Source of the DNA: Bordetella genomosp. 8
GTDB lineage: Bacteria > Pseudomonadota > Gammaproteobacteria > Burkholderiales > Burkholderiaceae_B
NCBI RefSeq assembly: GCF_002119685.1
Contig: NZ_CP021108.1
Coordinates: 2,666,001-2,730,000, forward strand
Direction of reading: 5' to 3'
Length of the DNA: 64,000 bases
Made by a program: the position numbers and the translations under genes. This document shows, one piece after another, positions 46,413 through 54,691 of the stretch. The notes under the pieces were generated by a model. That model was given only the letters and a program-made list of their open reading frames with translations. It was not told where the DNA came from and made no database searches. Every line of letters begins with the position of its first letter. The first letter of the stretch is position 1.

Positions 46413-47405
46413 ATGCGACCCAGCAGCGCGCTTTCGAAATTTGTTCGCGGCCTCGGCCTGGCGACCGCCATGGCCACCGCCGCGGTGCCGGGGATCAGTC
46501 ACGCCGCCGACTTCCCGTCCAAGCCCATCAAGATCGTCGTGCCTTACGCGCCCGGCGGCGCGGTCGATATCGTCACCCGGCTGGTGGCGCAGAAAATGGG
46601 CGAAACGCTCAAGCAAAGCATCATTATCGATAACCGCCCCGGCGGCGCCACCAATATCGGCATGGACATCGTGGCGCGCGCGCCGGCCGACGGCTATACC
46701 TTGCTGACGGCGTCCAATTCGCTGGCCAGCAATGCTTCGCTGTTTTCCAACCTGAACTTCGACCCGGCCAAGGACCTGATTCCTGTTGGCGCCATCGGCT
46801 ATGCGCCCCTGGTGGTGGTCGTCCCGGCCTCGTCGCAGTTCAAGACGCTGCAGGACATGATCGCCTACGGCAAGGCCAATCCGGACAAGCTGACGTACGC
46901 GACCGCGGGCAACGGCAGCTCGGGCCATCTGGCCAGCGAACTGCTGAAGGACGAAGGCAAGTTCAACGCGCTGCACGTGCCGTACAAGGGCGGCGCGCCG
47001 GCCATCACCGACATGCTGGGCGGCCGTATCGACTTCATGGCCATCAATCCCGTCGAGGCCATTCCGCACATCAAGGCCGGCAAGATGACGACGCTGGCCG
47101 TGCTGGACAGCAAGCCGTCCGCGTTGCTGCCGAGCGTGCCGACGATCTCGTCCCTGGGCCTGCCCAACGCAGCCGCGTCCGTATGGTGGGGACTGTGCGC
47201 GCCCAAGGGCACGCCCGCCGATGTGGTGGCGACGTTGAACGACGCGCTGCAGAAGGCCTTGGCCGACGGCGCCGTGCAGTCGCGGCTGTCGGAACTGGGC
47301 GCGGTCACCACTCCGGGCAGCGCGGCCGACTTCGGCAAGTTCGTGCAGGACGAAACGGTCAAGTGGGCCCGCGTGATCAAGGCCGGCAACATCAAGGCAG
47401 ACTAG
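46413..47405 (+). CDS. Bug/TctC family substrate-binding protein (aldolase module)
   Basis: The 330-residue periplasmic protein has a signal peptide ending near SHAADFPSKP, then IKIVVPYAPGGAVDIVTRLVAQ and IDNRPGGATNIGMD, the Bug signature motifs. It is a second copy of this family in the window, with only the common motifs shared with the 26168-27154 protein. The aldolase encoded 211 bases downstream suggests a carboxylate ligand. A GGAGAC site precedes the ATG. Confidence 0.93.
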   Translation: MRPSSALSKFVRGLGLATAMATAAVPGISHAADFPSKPIKIVVPYAPGGAVDIVTRLVAQKMGETLKQSIIIDNRPGGATNIGMDIVARAPADGYTLLTASNSLASNASLFSNLNFDPAKDLIPVGAIGYAPLVVVVPASSQFKTLQDMIAYGKANPDKLTYATAGNGSSGHLASELLKDEGKFNALHVPYKGGAPAITDMLGGRIDFMAINPVEAIPHIKAGKMTTLAVLDSKPSALLPSVPTISSLGLPNAAASVWWGLCAPKGTPADVVATLNDALQKALADGAVQSRLSELGAVTTPGSAADFGKFVQDETVKWARVIKAGNIKAD

Positions 47406-47410
47406 AAGGC

Positions 47411-47483
47411 CCACCCCCGAAGCGCTCCGCGCTTCCCCCTCAAGGGGGCGACGCTGGCGGACCGGCGGAGCCGGATCCGCGGC
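47411..47483 (+). repeat. Dispersed intergenic repeat, copy B (downstream of tctC)
   Basis: This begins 5 bases after the tctC stop and matches copy A (26084-26160, opposite strand) nearly base for base, apart from small changes and a few inserted bases. It has the self-complementary CCCCCTCAAGGGGG and the GAAGCGC/GCGCTTC hairpin, and ends at CCGCGGCG. The two copies share position and orientation relative to a tctC gene. Confidence 0.8.
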
Positions 47484-47616
47484 GTCCTGGGTCGCTCGGG
47501 CAGACGGCGTTGGTTTCTCGGGAGGCCGGGGCGCGCGGGCTGGCCGGTTCGTGAGTTCCGAGGGGCGCGACATCTTGCAGGGCCATGCGGGTGCGCGTGG
47601 CGTTTTGGAGAATGGC

Positions 47617-48309
47617 ATGACTTACGCGGTACGAAATATCCAGCGCGCCGATGGCGCGCTCATCAAGCAGCTGGCGGCGGCGGGTACCGCCACGGTTCAT
47701 GAAGCCCAGGGGCGTAGTGGGCTGCTGCAGCCTTACATGCGTCCCATCCAGACGGGTGTGGCAATCGGCGGCAGCGCGGTCACGGTGCTGGCGCATCCGG
47801 GCGACAACTGGATGCTGCACGTGGCCATCGAGCTGTGTCAGCCGGGCGACGTCATGGTCGTGGCCTGCAGTGCGCCGAATACCGACGGCATGTTCGGTGA
47901 ACTGCTCGCCACGTCCATGCAGGCGCGCGGCGTCGTCGGCCTGGTGATCGATGCCGGCTGCCGCGACGTGCAGGCGCTCAAGGACATGCGCTTTCCGGTC
48001 TGGTCCAAGGCGATTTCCGCCAAGGGCACGATCAAGGCCACGCCCGGATCGGTCAACCTGCCGGTGGTGTGCGGTGGCGCCATGGTGTCGGCCGGTGACG
48101 TGGTGGTTGCCGACGATGACGGCATCGTGATCGTCCCGCGCCGCCGCGCGGCGGCGGTCGCGCAAGCCTGCGACGCGCGCCTGCAGAAGGAAGCCTTGAA
48201 CCGCAAGCGCCTGGCCGCCGGCGAGCTCGGGCTGGACATCTACGGCATGCGCGATAAGCTGCGCGAAGCCGGCCTGGTGTACGTGGATAGCGAGAACGAC
48301 CTGCCCTGA
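47617..48309 (+). CDS. RraA-like aldolase, probable 4-carboxy-4-hydroxy-2-oxoadipate aldolase / oxaloacetate decarboxylase
   Basis: The 230-residue protein is in the RraA-like/HMG-CHA aldolase family. GLVIDAGCRDVQAL supplies the Arg-Asp pair that, with an upstream Asp, binds the metal and substrate. Class II pyruvate aldolases of this family are 220-240 residues, whereas RNase E inhibitor RraA is about 160. The enzyme would split the C6 product of the protocatechuate 4,5-cleavage or gallate pathway into pyruvate and oxaloacetate. ATG 47617 has a TGGAG site; an earlier GTG/ATG extension is possible but unneeded. Confidence 0.85.
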   Translation: MTYAVRNIQRADGALIKQLAAAGTATVHEAQGRSGLLQPYMRPIQTGVAIGGSAVTVLAHPGDNWMLHVAIELCQPGDVMVVACSAPNTDGMFGELLATSMQARGVVGLVIDAGCRDVQALKDMRFPVWSKAISAKGTIKATPGSVNLPVVCGGAMVSAGDVVVADDDGIVIVPRRRAAAVAQACDARLQKEALNRKRLAAGELGLDIYGMRDKLREAGLVYVDSENDLP

Positions 48310-48343
48310 ATCCGCGCTGCTTACGCGCTCAGGCAGCAAAGCC

Positions 48344-48395
48344 GGGCCCTGGACGGCCGCCGACCGGATGATCCGGCGGCGGCCGTTCAGGGCCC
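48344..48395 (+). terminator. Long near-perfect hairpin after the aldolase gene
   Basis: Arms 48344-48367 and 48373-48395 pair over about 22 bp, with one mismatch and one bulged A, around a 5-base loop ATGAT. It is 35 bases downstream of the aldolase stop, at the end of that operon. The bases after it (GTTGTCGTTCTTC) are T-rich but not a clean tract, so it may terminate or protect the message. Confidence 0.6.
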
Positions 48396-48502
48396 GTTGT
48401 CGTTCTTCATAGTTCCTCGGACCACCCAACTCTTATATAATATATAAGACAGTCGCCCCAAAGTAACCCGAACCCCGCAACCTTCTCCTTGGATTCCCCG
48501 GC

Positions 48503-49084
48503 ATGAAGCCCGCAGCGAACGCCGCAGCGCCCACGATCGAGCAGCCGCTCGCCGATCCGCCCACCGTGTGGCAGTTGTTCATGGGCTTTTTCTGGTTGGG
48601 GATGACGGCGTTCGGTGGCGCCTTGCCGCTGGCGCGCCGCATGACGGTGGAAAAGCATCGCTGGATTTCCAGCGAAGAGTTCACCACGCTGCTGGGCCTG
48701 TGCCAATTCATGCCAGGGGGCAACATCATCAACCTGTCCGTGGCCTTGGGCATGCGCTTTCGCGGCGTGCCCGGCGCCGTCAGCGCGATGCTGGGCTTCG
48801 TGCTCGTGCCCACGATCGTCGTCATCATGCTGGGCGCGGTGTACGACCATTTCCAGAACGACCCGCACGTCAGGCACCTGTTCGCCGGCCTGGCGGCCGC
48901 GGCGGCGGGCTTGCTGATTTCGCTCACCTTGAAAATGGGCGCGCCCCTGCTGAAAAACCGCTGGGGGCTGGTGGTGGCGGTGCTGTGCTTCATCGCCATC
49001 GCGGTCATGCGCATGCCGCTGCTCCCCACCATGCTGCTGATCACGCCGCTCAGCATCCTGATCACCTGGAGGATGCGCCGATGA
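48503..49084 (+). CDS. Chromate transporter, half-size ChrA domain 1
   Basis: The 193-residue protein is a single CHR domain with five to six helices and the family motif FFWLGMTAFGGALPLARRM (residues about 27-45) plus the FMPGGNIINLSVALG segment. It pairs with the next gene to make the equivalent of a full-length two-domain ChrA. The stop overlaps the next start (ATGA). Chromate, sulfate or related anion export is family-based inference. Confidence 0.88.
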   Translation: MKPAANAAAPTIEQPLADPPTVWQLFMGFFWLGMTAFGGALPLARRMTVEKHRWISSEEFTTLLGLCQFMPGGNIINLSVALGMRFRGVPGAVSAMLGFVLVPTIVVIMLGAVYDHFQNDPHVRHLFAGLAAAAAGLLISLTLKMGAPLLKNRWGLVVAVLCFIAIAVMRMPLLPTMLLITPLSILITWRMRR

Positions 49085-49614
49085 CCACCATCCTGATCCA
49101 GCTGGCCGTTCTTTTCACGCAGTTGTCGCTGATCGCTTTCGGCGGTGGCAATACCATCCTGCCTGAAATGCAGCGCCAGGTCGTCGACGTGCATCACTGG
49201 ATGACGGCGGAAAACTTCACGGCGCTGTTCGCGCTGGCGCAGGCGGCGCCGGGCCCGAACCTGATGATCGTGCCGATGATCGGCTGGCATATCGCCGGGC
49301 TGCCCGGCATGCTGGTCAGCAGCTTCGCCAAGTTCGTGCCGTCTTCGCTGGTGGTCATCATCGTGATGCGCCTGTGGGATCGCTTCAAGGACAAGCCGTG
49401 GCGCGCGGTCGCGCAGGCAGGCATATTCCCGGTCACGGTGGGCCTGCTGGCCGCCAGCGCGACCTTGATCACCGAAGCCTCGGTCGATGGCTGGCTGCTG
49501 GGCGCCATCGCGGCGGCCGTGGCCTTGCTGGGTTGGCGCACGCGGCTGCATCCGCTGTGGCTGCTGCTGGGCGGCGCGCTGATCGGCCTGGCGGGATTGC
49601 CTGGCGGTTTCTAG
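49081..49614 (+). CDS. Chromate transporter, half-size ChrA domain 2
   Basis: The 177-residue protein is the partner CHR domain, with LTQLSLIAFGGGNTILPEM near the N-terminus and FALAQAAPGPNLMIVPMIGW after it. Paired short CHR proteins, encoded by overlapping genes, form one antiporter unit with opposite topology. It overlaps the first half by 4 bases. Confidence 0.88.
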   Translation: MTTILIQLAVLFTQLSLIAFGGGNTILPEMQRQVVDVHHWMTAENFTALFALAQAAPGPNLMIVPMIGWHIAGLPGMLVSSFAKFVPSSLVVIIVMRLWDRFKDKPWRAVAQAGIFPVTVGLLAASATLITEASVDGWLLGAIAAAVALLGWRTRLHPLWLLLGGALIGLAGLPGGF

Positions 49615-49722
49615 CTTGATCCACGTCAGGTCGCGTTCGGCGGGGATGGCGTAGAATTTCTGCCCTGGCTTGAACCTCCGGCGTGTCGATGATCCGATGC
49701 GCCGGGCCGCGTGGAATACCCG

Positions 49723-50499
49723 ATGTCTTCGCCGTTGACAGCTGCCCAGCTGGATATCCTGCGTGAGCAGGGCTTTGTGGTCGTACCCGATTTCCTGCCC
49801 GCCGCACAGCGCGACGAACTGCGCGCGCTGGCGCAGGCCCAACTCGAACAGGTCATCGCGCCGGTCGAGTACGAGGCTGACCTGGCCTATCCCGGCGCAC
49901 CCGCTTCGCGCCAGGCAGAAGGCGGCGGCACCGTCAGGCGCCTGCTGGATGCCTATGCCCGCGATCCGCGCTTCGCCGCCTGGGCCACCGCGCCCGCCGT
50001 GGCGGAATCCTTGCAGCGTTATTTCGGCCAGGCGCCCGTGCTGTCGCGCGCACATCACAACTGCGTGATGACCAAGCATCCGCGGTTCGGCAGCCTGACC
50101 GGCTGGCACCGTGACATCCGTTATTGGTCCTTCGATCGCCAGGACCTGGTGTCCACTTGGCTGGCCTTGGGGCGGGAGACCGCGCATAACGGCGGATTGT
50201 GGCTGGTGCCTGGCTCGCATGTGATGGACTTGTCGGCCGAGCGTTTCGACGACGCGCAGTTCCTGCGCGAGGACCTGCCCGAAAATGCGGCCCTCATCGC
50301 GCGCGCGGTGTCGCCGGAACTGGCGCCAGGCGACGTTTTGTTTTTCCATTGCAGAACCTTGCACGCCGCCGGCCGCAACCAGAGCGACCAGGTCAAGCTT
50401 TCCGTGGTCCACACCTACCACGCGGCCGACACGCATCCCCTGCCGAACACCCGGTCGGCCAGCAAGCCGGAAGTTCCGCTGGCGCCCGCGCCGCGCTGA
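49723..50499 (+). CDS. Phytanoyl-CoA dioxygenase (PhyH) family protein
   Basis: The 258-residue Fe(II)/2-oxoglutarate-dependent oxygenase-like protein has the metal pair in GWHRDIRYWSFDRQ (His-x-Asp), the distal His in FFHCRTLHAAGRN and a downstream Arg for 2-oxoglutarate. The GGLWLVPGSHVMD segment is the usual PhyH core. Substrate is unknown. ATG 49723 follows a GTGGA site; an in-frame GTG at 49711 is an alternative. Confidence 0.87.
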   Translation: MSSPLTAAQLDILREQGFVVVPDFLPAAQRDELRALAQAQLEQVIAPVEYEADLAYPGAPASRQAEGGGTVRRLLDAYARDPRFAAWATAPAVAESLQRYFGQAPVLSRAHHNCVMTKHPRFGSLTGWHRDIRYWSFDRQDLVSTWLALGRETAHNGGLWLVPGSHVMDLSAERFDDAQFLREDLPENAALIARAVSPELAPGDVLFFHCRTLHAAGRNQSDQVKLSVVHTYHAADTHPLPNTRSASKPEVPLAPAPR

Positions 50500-50577
50500 T
50501 ACGGCGCCGTCCGGCGCCCCGTTGAAACCTTCTCGCCGACGGGATGTCACAACGACATCCCGTCACGAGTTGCTATC

Positions 50578-52551
50578 ATGGTTTCAGATCGCGAAAAACA
50601 GGGGAATCCCGGCCAGCCCGGTTCCGGGCATCGGCGCCCAGGGCAGGGCAGTTCCGAGCTGGATGGCCCCGAGCTGGATGGCCCCGGGCTGGATGGCCCC
50701 GGGCTGGACGGCCCCGGGCTGGACAGCCTGGACAGTGGTACCCGCGTATCGCCCGCCACCCTGGCGGCGCTGTTCGACGGCGGCCGGAAGATCTCGACCT
50801 GGCACCTGATCAAGCCATACTGGGTCTCGGAAGACCGCCATCGGGCCAGGGGCCTGCTGGCGTTGGTGCTGGCGTTGAATCTGGGAATCGTCTACGTGAA
50901 CCTCAGGGTCAACACCTGGTACGCGACGTTCTATGATGCCCTGGATAAACGCGACCTTCCCGCGTTCACCCACCTGGTTTTGGTTTTTACCCTGCTGGCT
51001 TTCATTTTCATTGCGTTGAGCACCGCGCAGATCTACTTCCGCCAGATGCTCGAGTTCCGCTGGCGCCAGTGGCTCACCGACGTATACCTGCGGCAATGGC
51101 TGATCAGCCGTTCCTATTACCGCATGGAACGCGACCGTATCGTGGATAACCCGGATCAGCGTATCGCCGAGGACCTGCGCAGCATGGCGAGCAATACGCT
51201 GGCGCTGTCCATAGACCTGGTATCGACGGTCGCCACCTTCTGCGTCTTCGTCTCCCTGTTGTGGATCCTGTCGGGCGCGCTGGCGTTCGCGCTGTTCGGC
51301 CATCCCGTGCATATCCCGGGCTATATGGTCTGGGTCGCCATCGGCTACGGCATCCTGGGTTCCTTTCTGGTGCACAAGATCGCGCGCCGGCTGGTCGACG
51401 TCGGCTATCGGCAGCAGAAAGTGGAAGCCGATTTTCGCGTGCTGCTGGTGCGCGTGCGCGAAAACGCCGAGCAGATCGCCTTCTACGATGGCGGCCCGCA
51501 GGAAGGCCGGCGCGCGCGCGTGGCCTTCAAGGCCGTGCGCAACAACTGGCGCGAAATCATGCGCTATACCAAGCGGCTGGTGTTCGCCAATTCCATCTAT
51601 TCGCAGATCGCCGTGATCTTTCCGCTGGTCGCCGCCGCGCCGCGCTACTTCGCGGGCGCCTTCACCCTGGGCGTACTCATGCAGCTGAACAACGCGTTCG
51701 GCCAGGTCAGCGGCGCCTGTTCGTGGTTCATCAACAGTTATGCCACGCTGGCGGACTGGCGTGCCACCATCAACCGCTTGCGTGAGTTCAGCATGCGCAT
51801 GGGGCAGGGCGATCCGGACCGGTTGACGCGCGAGCAGGGCCACGAAGTCGCCGCGCGCGGCCTGCAGATCTTCCGTCCCGATGGCCAGGCGCTGGACGTT
51901 CCGCCCGAATTCCGCCTGCGTCCTGGCGAACGTTGGCTGGTGCGCGGCCCGTCCGGCGCCGGCAAGAGTACGCTGCTGCGTACCCTGGCCGGCCTGTGGC
52001 CGCATGCGTCGGGCTCGCTGACCATGCCGGCGGGAACGGATATGCAAGGCTACGCGGACGCCAGCGCCGGTCCGGGCGCGCAGCCTGGCCGGGATGGGGG
52101 AGGGCGCCACGTCGCGCTTTTCCTGCCGCAGATGGCGTACGTGCCGGACGGCACCTTGAAGCAGGCCGTCTGTTATCCGGACAGCGCCGAGGCCTACAGC
52201 GACGCCGAGTGCGCGGACGTGTTGCGCCTGTGCAGGTTGGAAGCCTATGCCGGGCAGCTGGACGCGATCGACGCCTGGTCGCGGCGCCTGTCGCCCGGTG
52301 AAAAGCAACGCCTGGCGTTCGCGCGCGCGCTGCTGCTCAAGCCCGATTTCCTTTTCATGGACGAGTCCACGTCTTCGCTCGATACCGACACCGAGCGTCA
52401 TCTGTACGAAACGCTGTTGCAACGCCTGCCGCGCGCGGCCATCGTCAGCGTGGCCCACCGGGATACGCTGGCGCGCTTCCACACGCACGAAATGCGGGTG
52501 GGGCCGCAGGCGGGCGCGCAGCAACTGGCGCTGGCGGCAGCCGGAGCCTGA
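50578..52551 (+). CDS. SbmA/BacA-like ABC transporter (membrane domain plus ATPase) with repeat-rich N-terminus
   Basis: The 657-residue protein has an N-terminal disordered segment with five LDGP-type repeats (residues 27-51). The ABC_membrane_2 (SbmA/BacA, YddA) domain runs from about 75 to 400 and includes VYLRQWLISRSYYRM and DNPDQRIAEDLRSM. An ATPase domain follows (Walker A GPSGAGKST, signature LSPGEKQRLAFARALL, Walker B DFLFMDESTSSLD). YddA-like members resemble peroxisomal ABCD transporters and SbmA peptide importers. The stop is directly followed by the kinase ATG with no gap. Confidence 0.87.
   Translation: MVSDREKQGNPGQPGSGHRRPGQGSSELDGPELDGPGLDGPGLDGPGLDSLDSGTRVSPATLAALFDGGRKISTWHLIKPYWVSEDRHRARGLLALVLALNLGIVYVNLRVNTWYATFYDALDKRDLPAFTHLVLVFTLLAFIFIALSTAQIYFRQMLEFRWRQWLTDVYLRQWLISRSYYRMERDRIVDNPDQRIAEDLRSMASNTLALSIDLVSTVATFCVFVSLLWILSGALAFALFGHPVHIPGYMVWVAIGYGILGSFLVHKIARRLVDVGYRQQKVEADFRVLLVRVRENAEQIAFYDGGPQEGRRARVAFKAVRNNWREIMRYTKRLVFANSIYSQIAVIFPLVAAAPRYFAGAFTLGVLMQLNNAFGQVSGACSWFINSYATLADWRATINRLREFSMRMGQGDPDRLTREQGHEVAARGLQIFRPDGQALDVPPEFRLRPGERWLVRGPSGAGKSTLLRTLAGLWPHASGSLTMPAGTDMQGYADASAGPGAQPGRDGGGRHVALFLPQMAYVPDGTLKQAVCYPDSAEAYSDAECADVLRLCRLEAYAGQLDAIDAWSRRLSPGEKQRLAFARALLLKPDFLFMDESTSSLDTDTERHLYETLLQRLPRAAIVSVAHRDTLARFHTHEMRVGPQAGAQQLALAAAGA
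50656..50730 (+). repeat. In-frame 15-bp tandem repeat, five units, in the SbmA-like gene
   Basis: Units GAGCTGGATGGCCCC and GGGCTGGATGGCCCC (with a CGA-to-CAG type change in the last) encode E/G-L-D-G-P five times. Length is a multiple of three, so copy changes would not shift the frame. It lies before the first membrane helix. Confidence 0.9.
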
Positions 52552-54621
52552 ATGCCTGCATTGACGCGCCGATCGCTGGCGGCCGTCGCCGCGTCCCTGG
52601 CGGCCTGCCTGGCATTCGCCTTGTCCGGCGGCCACGCGCATGCCCGTGCCGATGTCGATGCAACGGCGCCGGCGCGCATCGTGGCGGCCATGTCGCCCGA
52701 CATCGAGCCTTCGGCGGCTGCGCAGCGTGGCACCGCCATCGTGCGTGCGGCCACGCAAGCCGGCGACATCAGCGAAAGCTTCGTCATCGCGCCGGCGGTG
52801 TTCTGGCGTGAGATCTTCCCCGGCATCCTGCTGCTGCTGGCCACCGCGGTAGGCGTGTCGCTGGGCTATTGGCAGTTGCGCCGCGAGGTCATGCGGCGAC
52901 GCGCGGTCGAAGCGCAATTGCAGGCGGCCCGCGATCTGGCGGACAGCGCGGCCCTGGCCAAGGCGACCTTCCTGGCGACCATGAGCCACGAGATACGGAC
53001 GCCGCTCAGCGGCATCATCGGCATGCTGGACCTGCTCATGCGGGCGTCGATGGGGTCGGAGCAACGGCAGATGCTGGGGGCCATCAACGCCGCGACCACC
53101 TCGCTGTTGCAGATCCTGGACCAGGTGATGGATTTCTCCAAAATGGAGGCGAACCGCATGAGCCTGGAGTCCGTGCCGGTGGACCTGCGCGCCATGGTGC
53201 AGAGCGTGGTCATGGTGATGGGCGAGCCCGCGCGCCGCCGCGGCGTCAAGACCCCGTATGAAATCGACGACAAGCTCAACGAGGCGCTGCTGGGCGATCC
53301 CTTGCGGATCCGGCAGATCCTGACCAACCTGATCAGCAATGCCGCCAAGTTCACTGCGCATGGCGAGGTGCGGCTGACGCTGACCGTGGATGCGTCGGAT
53401 GCGGGCCACCAATCGCTGCGCTTCGTCGTGGCGGACACAGGCATAGGCATCCCCCGCGAAAAACTGGCGCAGGTCATGACGCCGTTCCTGCAGGCCGATA
53501 CCTCGATCTCGCGGCATTACGGCGGCAGCGGCCTGGGACTGTCCGTGTCCAGCCGGTTGGCCGCGCTGATGGGCGGCCAGCTGTTGTTGAGCAGCGCGCC
53601 GGAGCAGGGTACGCGCGCCACCTTCGTCTGCCGCCTGCCGATCGCACGGCGTACGGATGCTTCCGTCACGGCACGCGCCGGCGCGATGCCGAGCCAGGCA
53701 TTGCCCGGCCCCGCGATCCCACCGTGTTCCAACGCGGACGCGATCCCAACGGGCGCGGACCCAATCGACGCGAACTCAATGGAAGCGAACGCGATGGACG
53801 CGAACGCAGTGGACGCGAATCCACTGGCGGCCATGGACGCCATGCCGGATGTCGAGCTGCGCCCGGACGCGCCGCGCCTGCTGGTGGTGGACGACCATGC
53901 GATCAACCGCGACCTGATCCGCAGGCAGCTCGCCACGCTGGGGTATGCCTGCGACGCGCGCGCCGACGGGGCCACGGCCCTGCAGGCCTTGCGTTCGGGC
54001 CGCTATGCCATGTTGCTGACGGATTGCCAGATGCCGGCAATGGGTGGCGCGGAGCTGGTCCAGGCCTGGCGTCAGGAAGAATCGCGCTGCGGCTTGGCGC
54101 GCCTGCCCATCGCCATGGTCACCGCGCGGCCCCGTGAGGAGCCATCCCGCGATCCCGACATCGATGCCCATATCCGCAAGCCCGTCACGCTGGACCGGTT
54201 GCGGGCGGTCCTGATGGAGTGCCTGCCTCCGGAAGCGGTGACGGCCGCGCTGGCGATGGAATGCGCGCCGGCGGCGCCGCGAGGCGGACTCGCCCTGGCG
54301 GTGCTCAGGGAAAATTTTCGCCAGGACGATGCCGCGCTGCGTGGCTTCCTGCAGGCCTCGCTGACGGCCTTGCGCGCGGACCTGGCCCAGGCGCGGTCCG
54401 GACTTACGCCGCAGTTCTGCGCGCGCTACGCCGACTGGCTGCATCGCGCGCTGGGCGCGCTGGGGATGCTCGGGCACTGGCCGGTCGTCGATCAGGGTAA
54501 CGCGCTGGAGGCCGCCTTGCTCGATACACCGGGTCCGGACCTGCTGCCCGACATGCAGGCCTTCCTGCGGGCCTTCGCGGCGACCATCGACGATATCGAC
54601 AGGGAAGCCCGGCAGGTTTGA
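52552..54621 (+). CDS. Hybrid sensor histidine kinase / response regulator with degenerate HPt domain
   Basis: The 689-residue protein has a signal-like N-terminus, a short periplasmic part (~30-88), one transmembrane helix (about 88-108), HisKA with FLATMSHEIRTPLSG (His 146), HATPase with LTNLISNAAKF, DTGIGIP and GGSGLGLSV, a REC domain from about 442 (Asp 491 in LLTDCQMP, Lys in HIRKPV) and a C-terminal HPt-like region with LHRALGALGMLG (His 631). It is built like BvgS without the Venus-flytrap sensors. It abuts the ABC gene (TGA then ATG), suggesting transporter-coupled sensing. Confidence 0.9.
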   Translation: MPALTRRSLAAVAASLAACLAFALSGGHAHARADVDATAPARIVAAMSPDIEPSAAAQRGTAIVRAATQAGDISESFVIAPAVFWREIFPGILLLLATAVGVSLGYWQLRREVMRRRAVEAQLQAARDLADSAALAKATFLATMSHEIRTPLSGIIGMLDLLMRASMGSEQRQMLGAINAATTSLLQILDQVMDFSKMEANRMSLESVPVDLRAMVQSVVMVMGEPARRRGVKTPYEIDDKLNEALLGDPLRIRQILTNLISNAAKFTAHGEVRLTLTVDASDAGHQSLRFVVADTGIGIPREKLAQVMTPFLQADTSISRHYGGSGLGLSVSSRLAALMGGQLLLSSAPEQGTRATFVCRLPIARRTDASVTARAGAMPSQALPGPAIPPCSNADAIPTGADPIDANSMEANAMDANAVDANPLAAMDAMPDVELRPDAPRLLVVDDHAINRDLIRRQLATLGYACDARADGATALQALRSGRYAMLLTDCQMPAMGGAELVQAWRQEESRCGLARLPIAMVTARPREEPSRDPDIDAHIRKPVTLDRLRAVLMECLPPEAVTAALAMECAPAAPRGGLALAVLRENFRQDDAALRGFLQASLTALRADLAQARSGLTPQFCARYADWLHRALGALGMLGHWPVVDQGNALEAALLDTPGPDLLPDMQAFLRAFAATIDDIDREARQV
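53764..53826 (+). repeat. In-frame 15-bp repeats in the kinase HATPase-REC linker
   Basis: About four units of the form ATGGACGCGAACGCA encode D/E-A-N-x-(M/V) runs (residues about 404-425), between the ATPase domain and the receiver domain. Unit length is the same as in the preceding ABC gene though the sequence differs. Copy number changes would keep the frame and alter the linker length. Confidence 0.8.
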
Positions 54622-54691
54622 CGGGTCGGCTACGCTTTGACGCGGGGGCTTGAAACCCGCGGCAGCGCGGCGTCCGACGGCGGCGCGAGCG

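Noticed and set aside
50584..53517. A 977-codon minus-strand open frame antisense to the ABC transporter and kinase
   Set aside because: Both plus-strand proteins carry full domain motifs. The antisense frame is low complexity and explained by high GC content, with few AT-rich stops.
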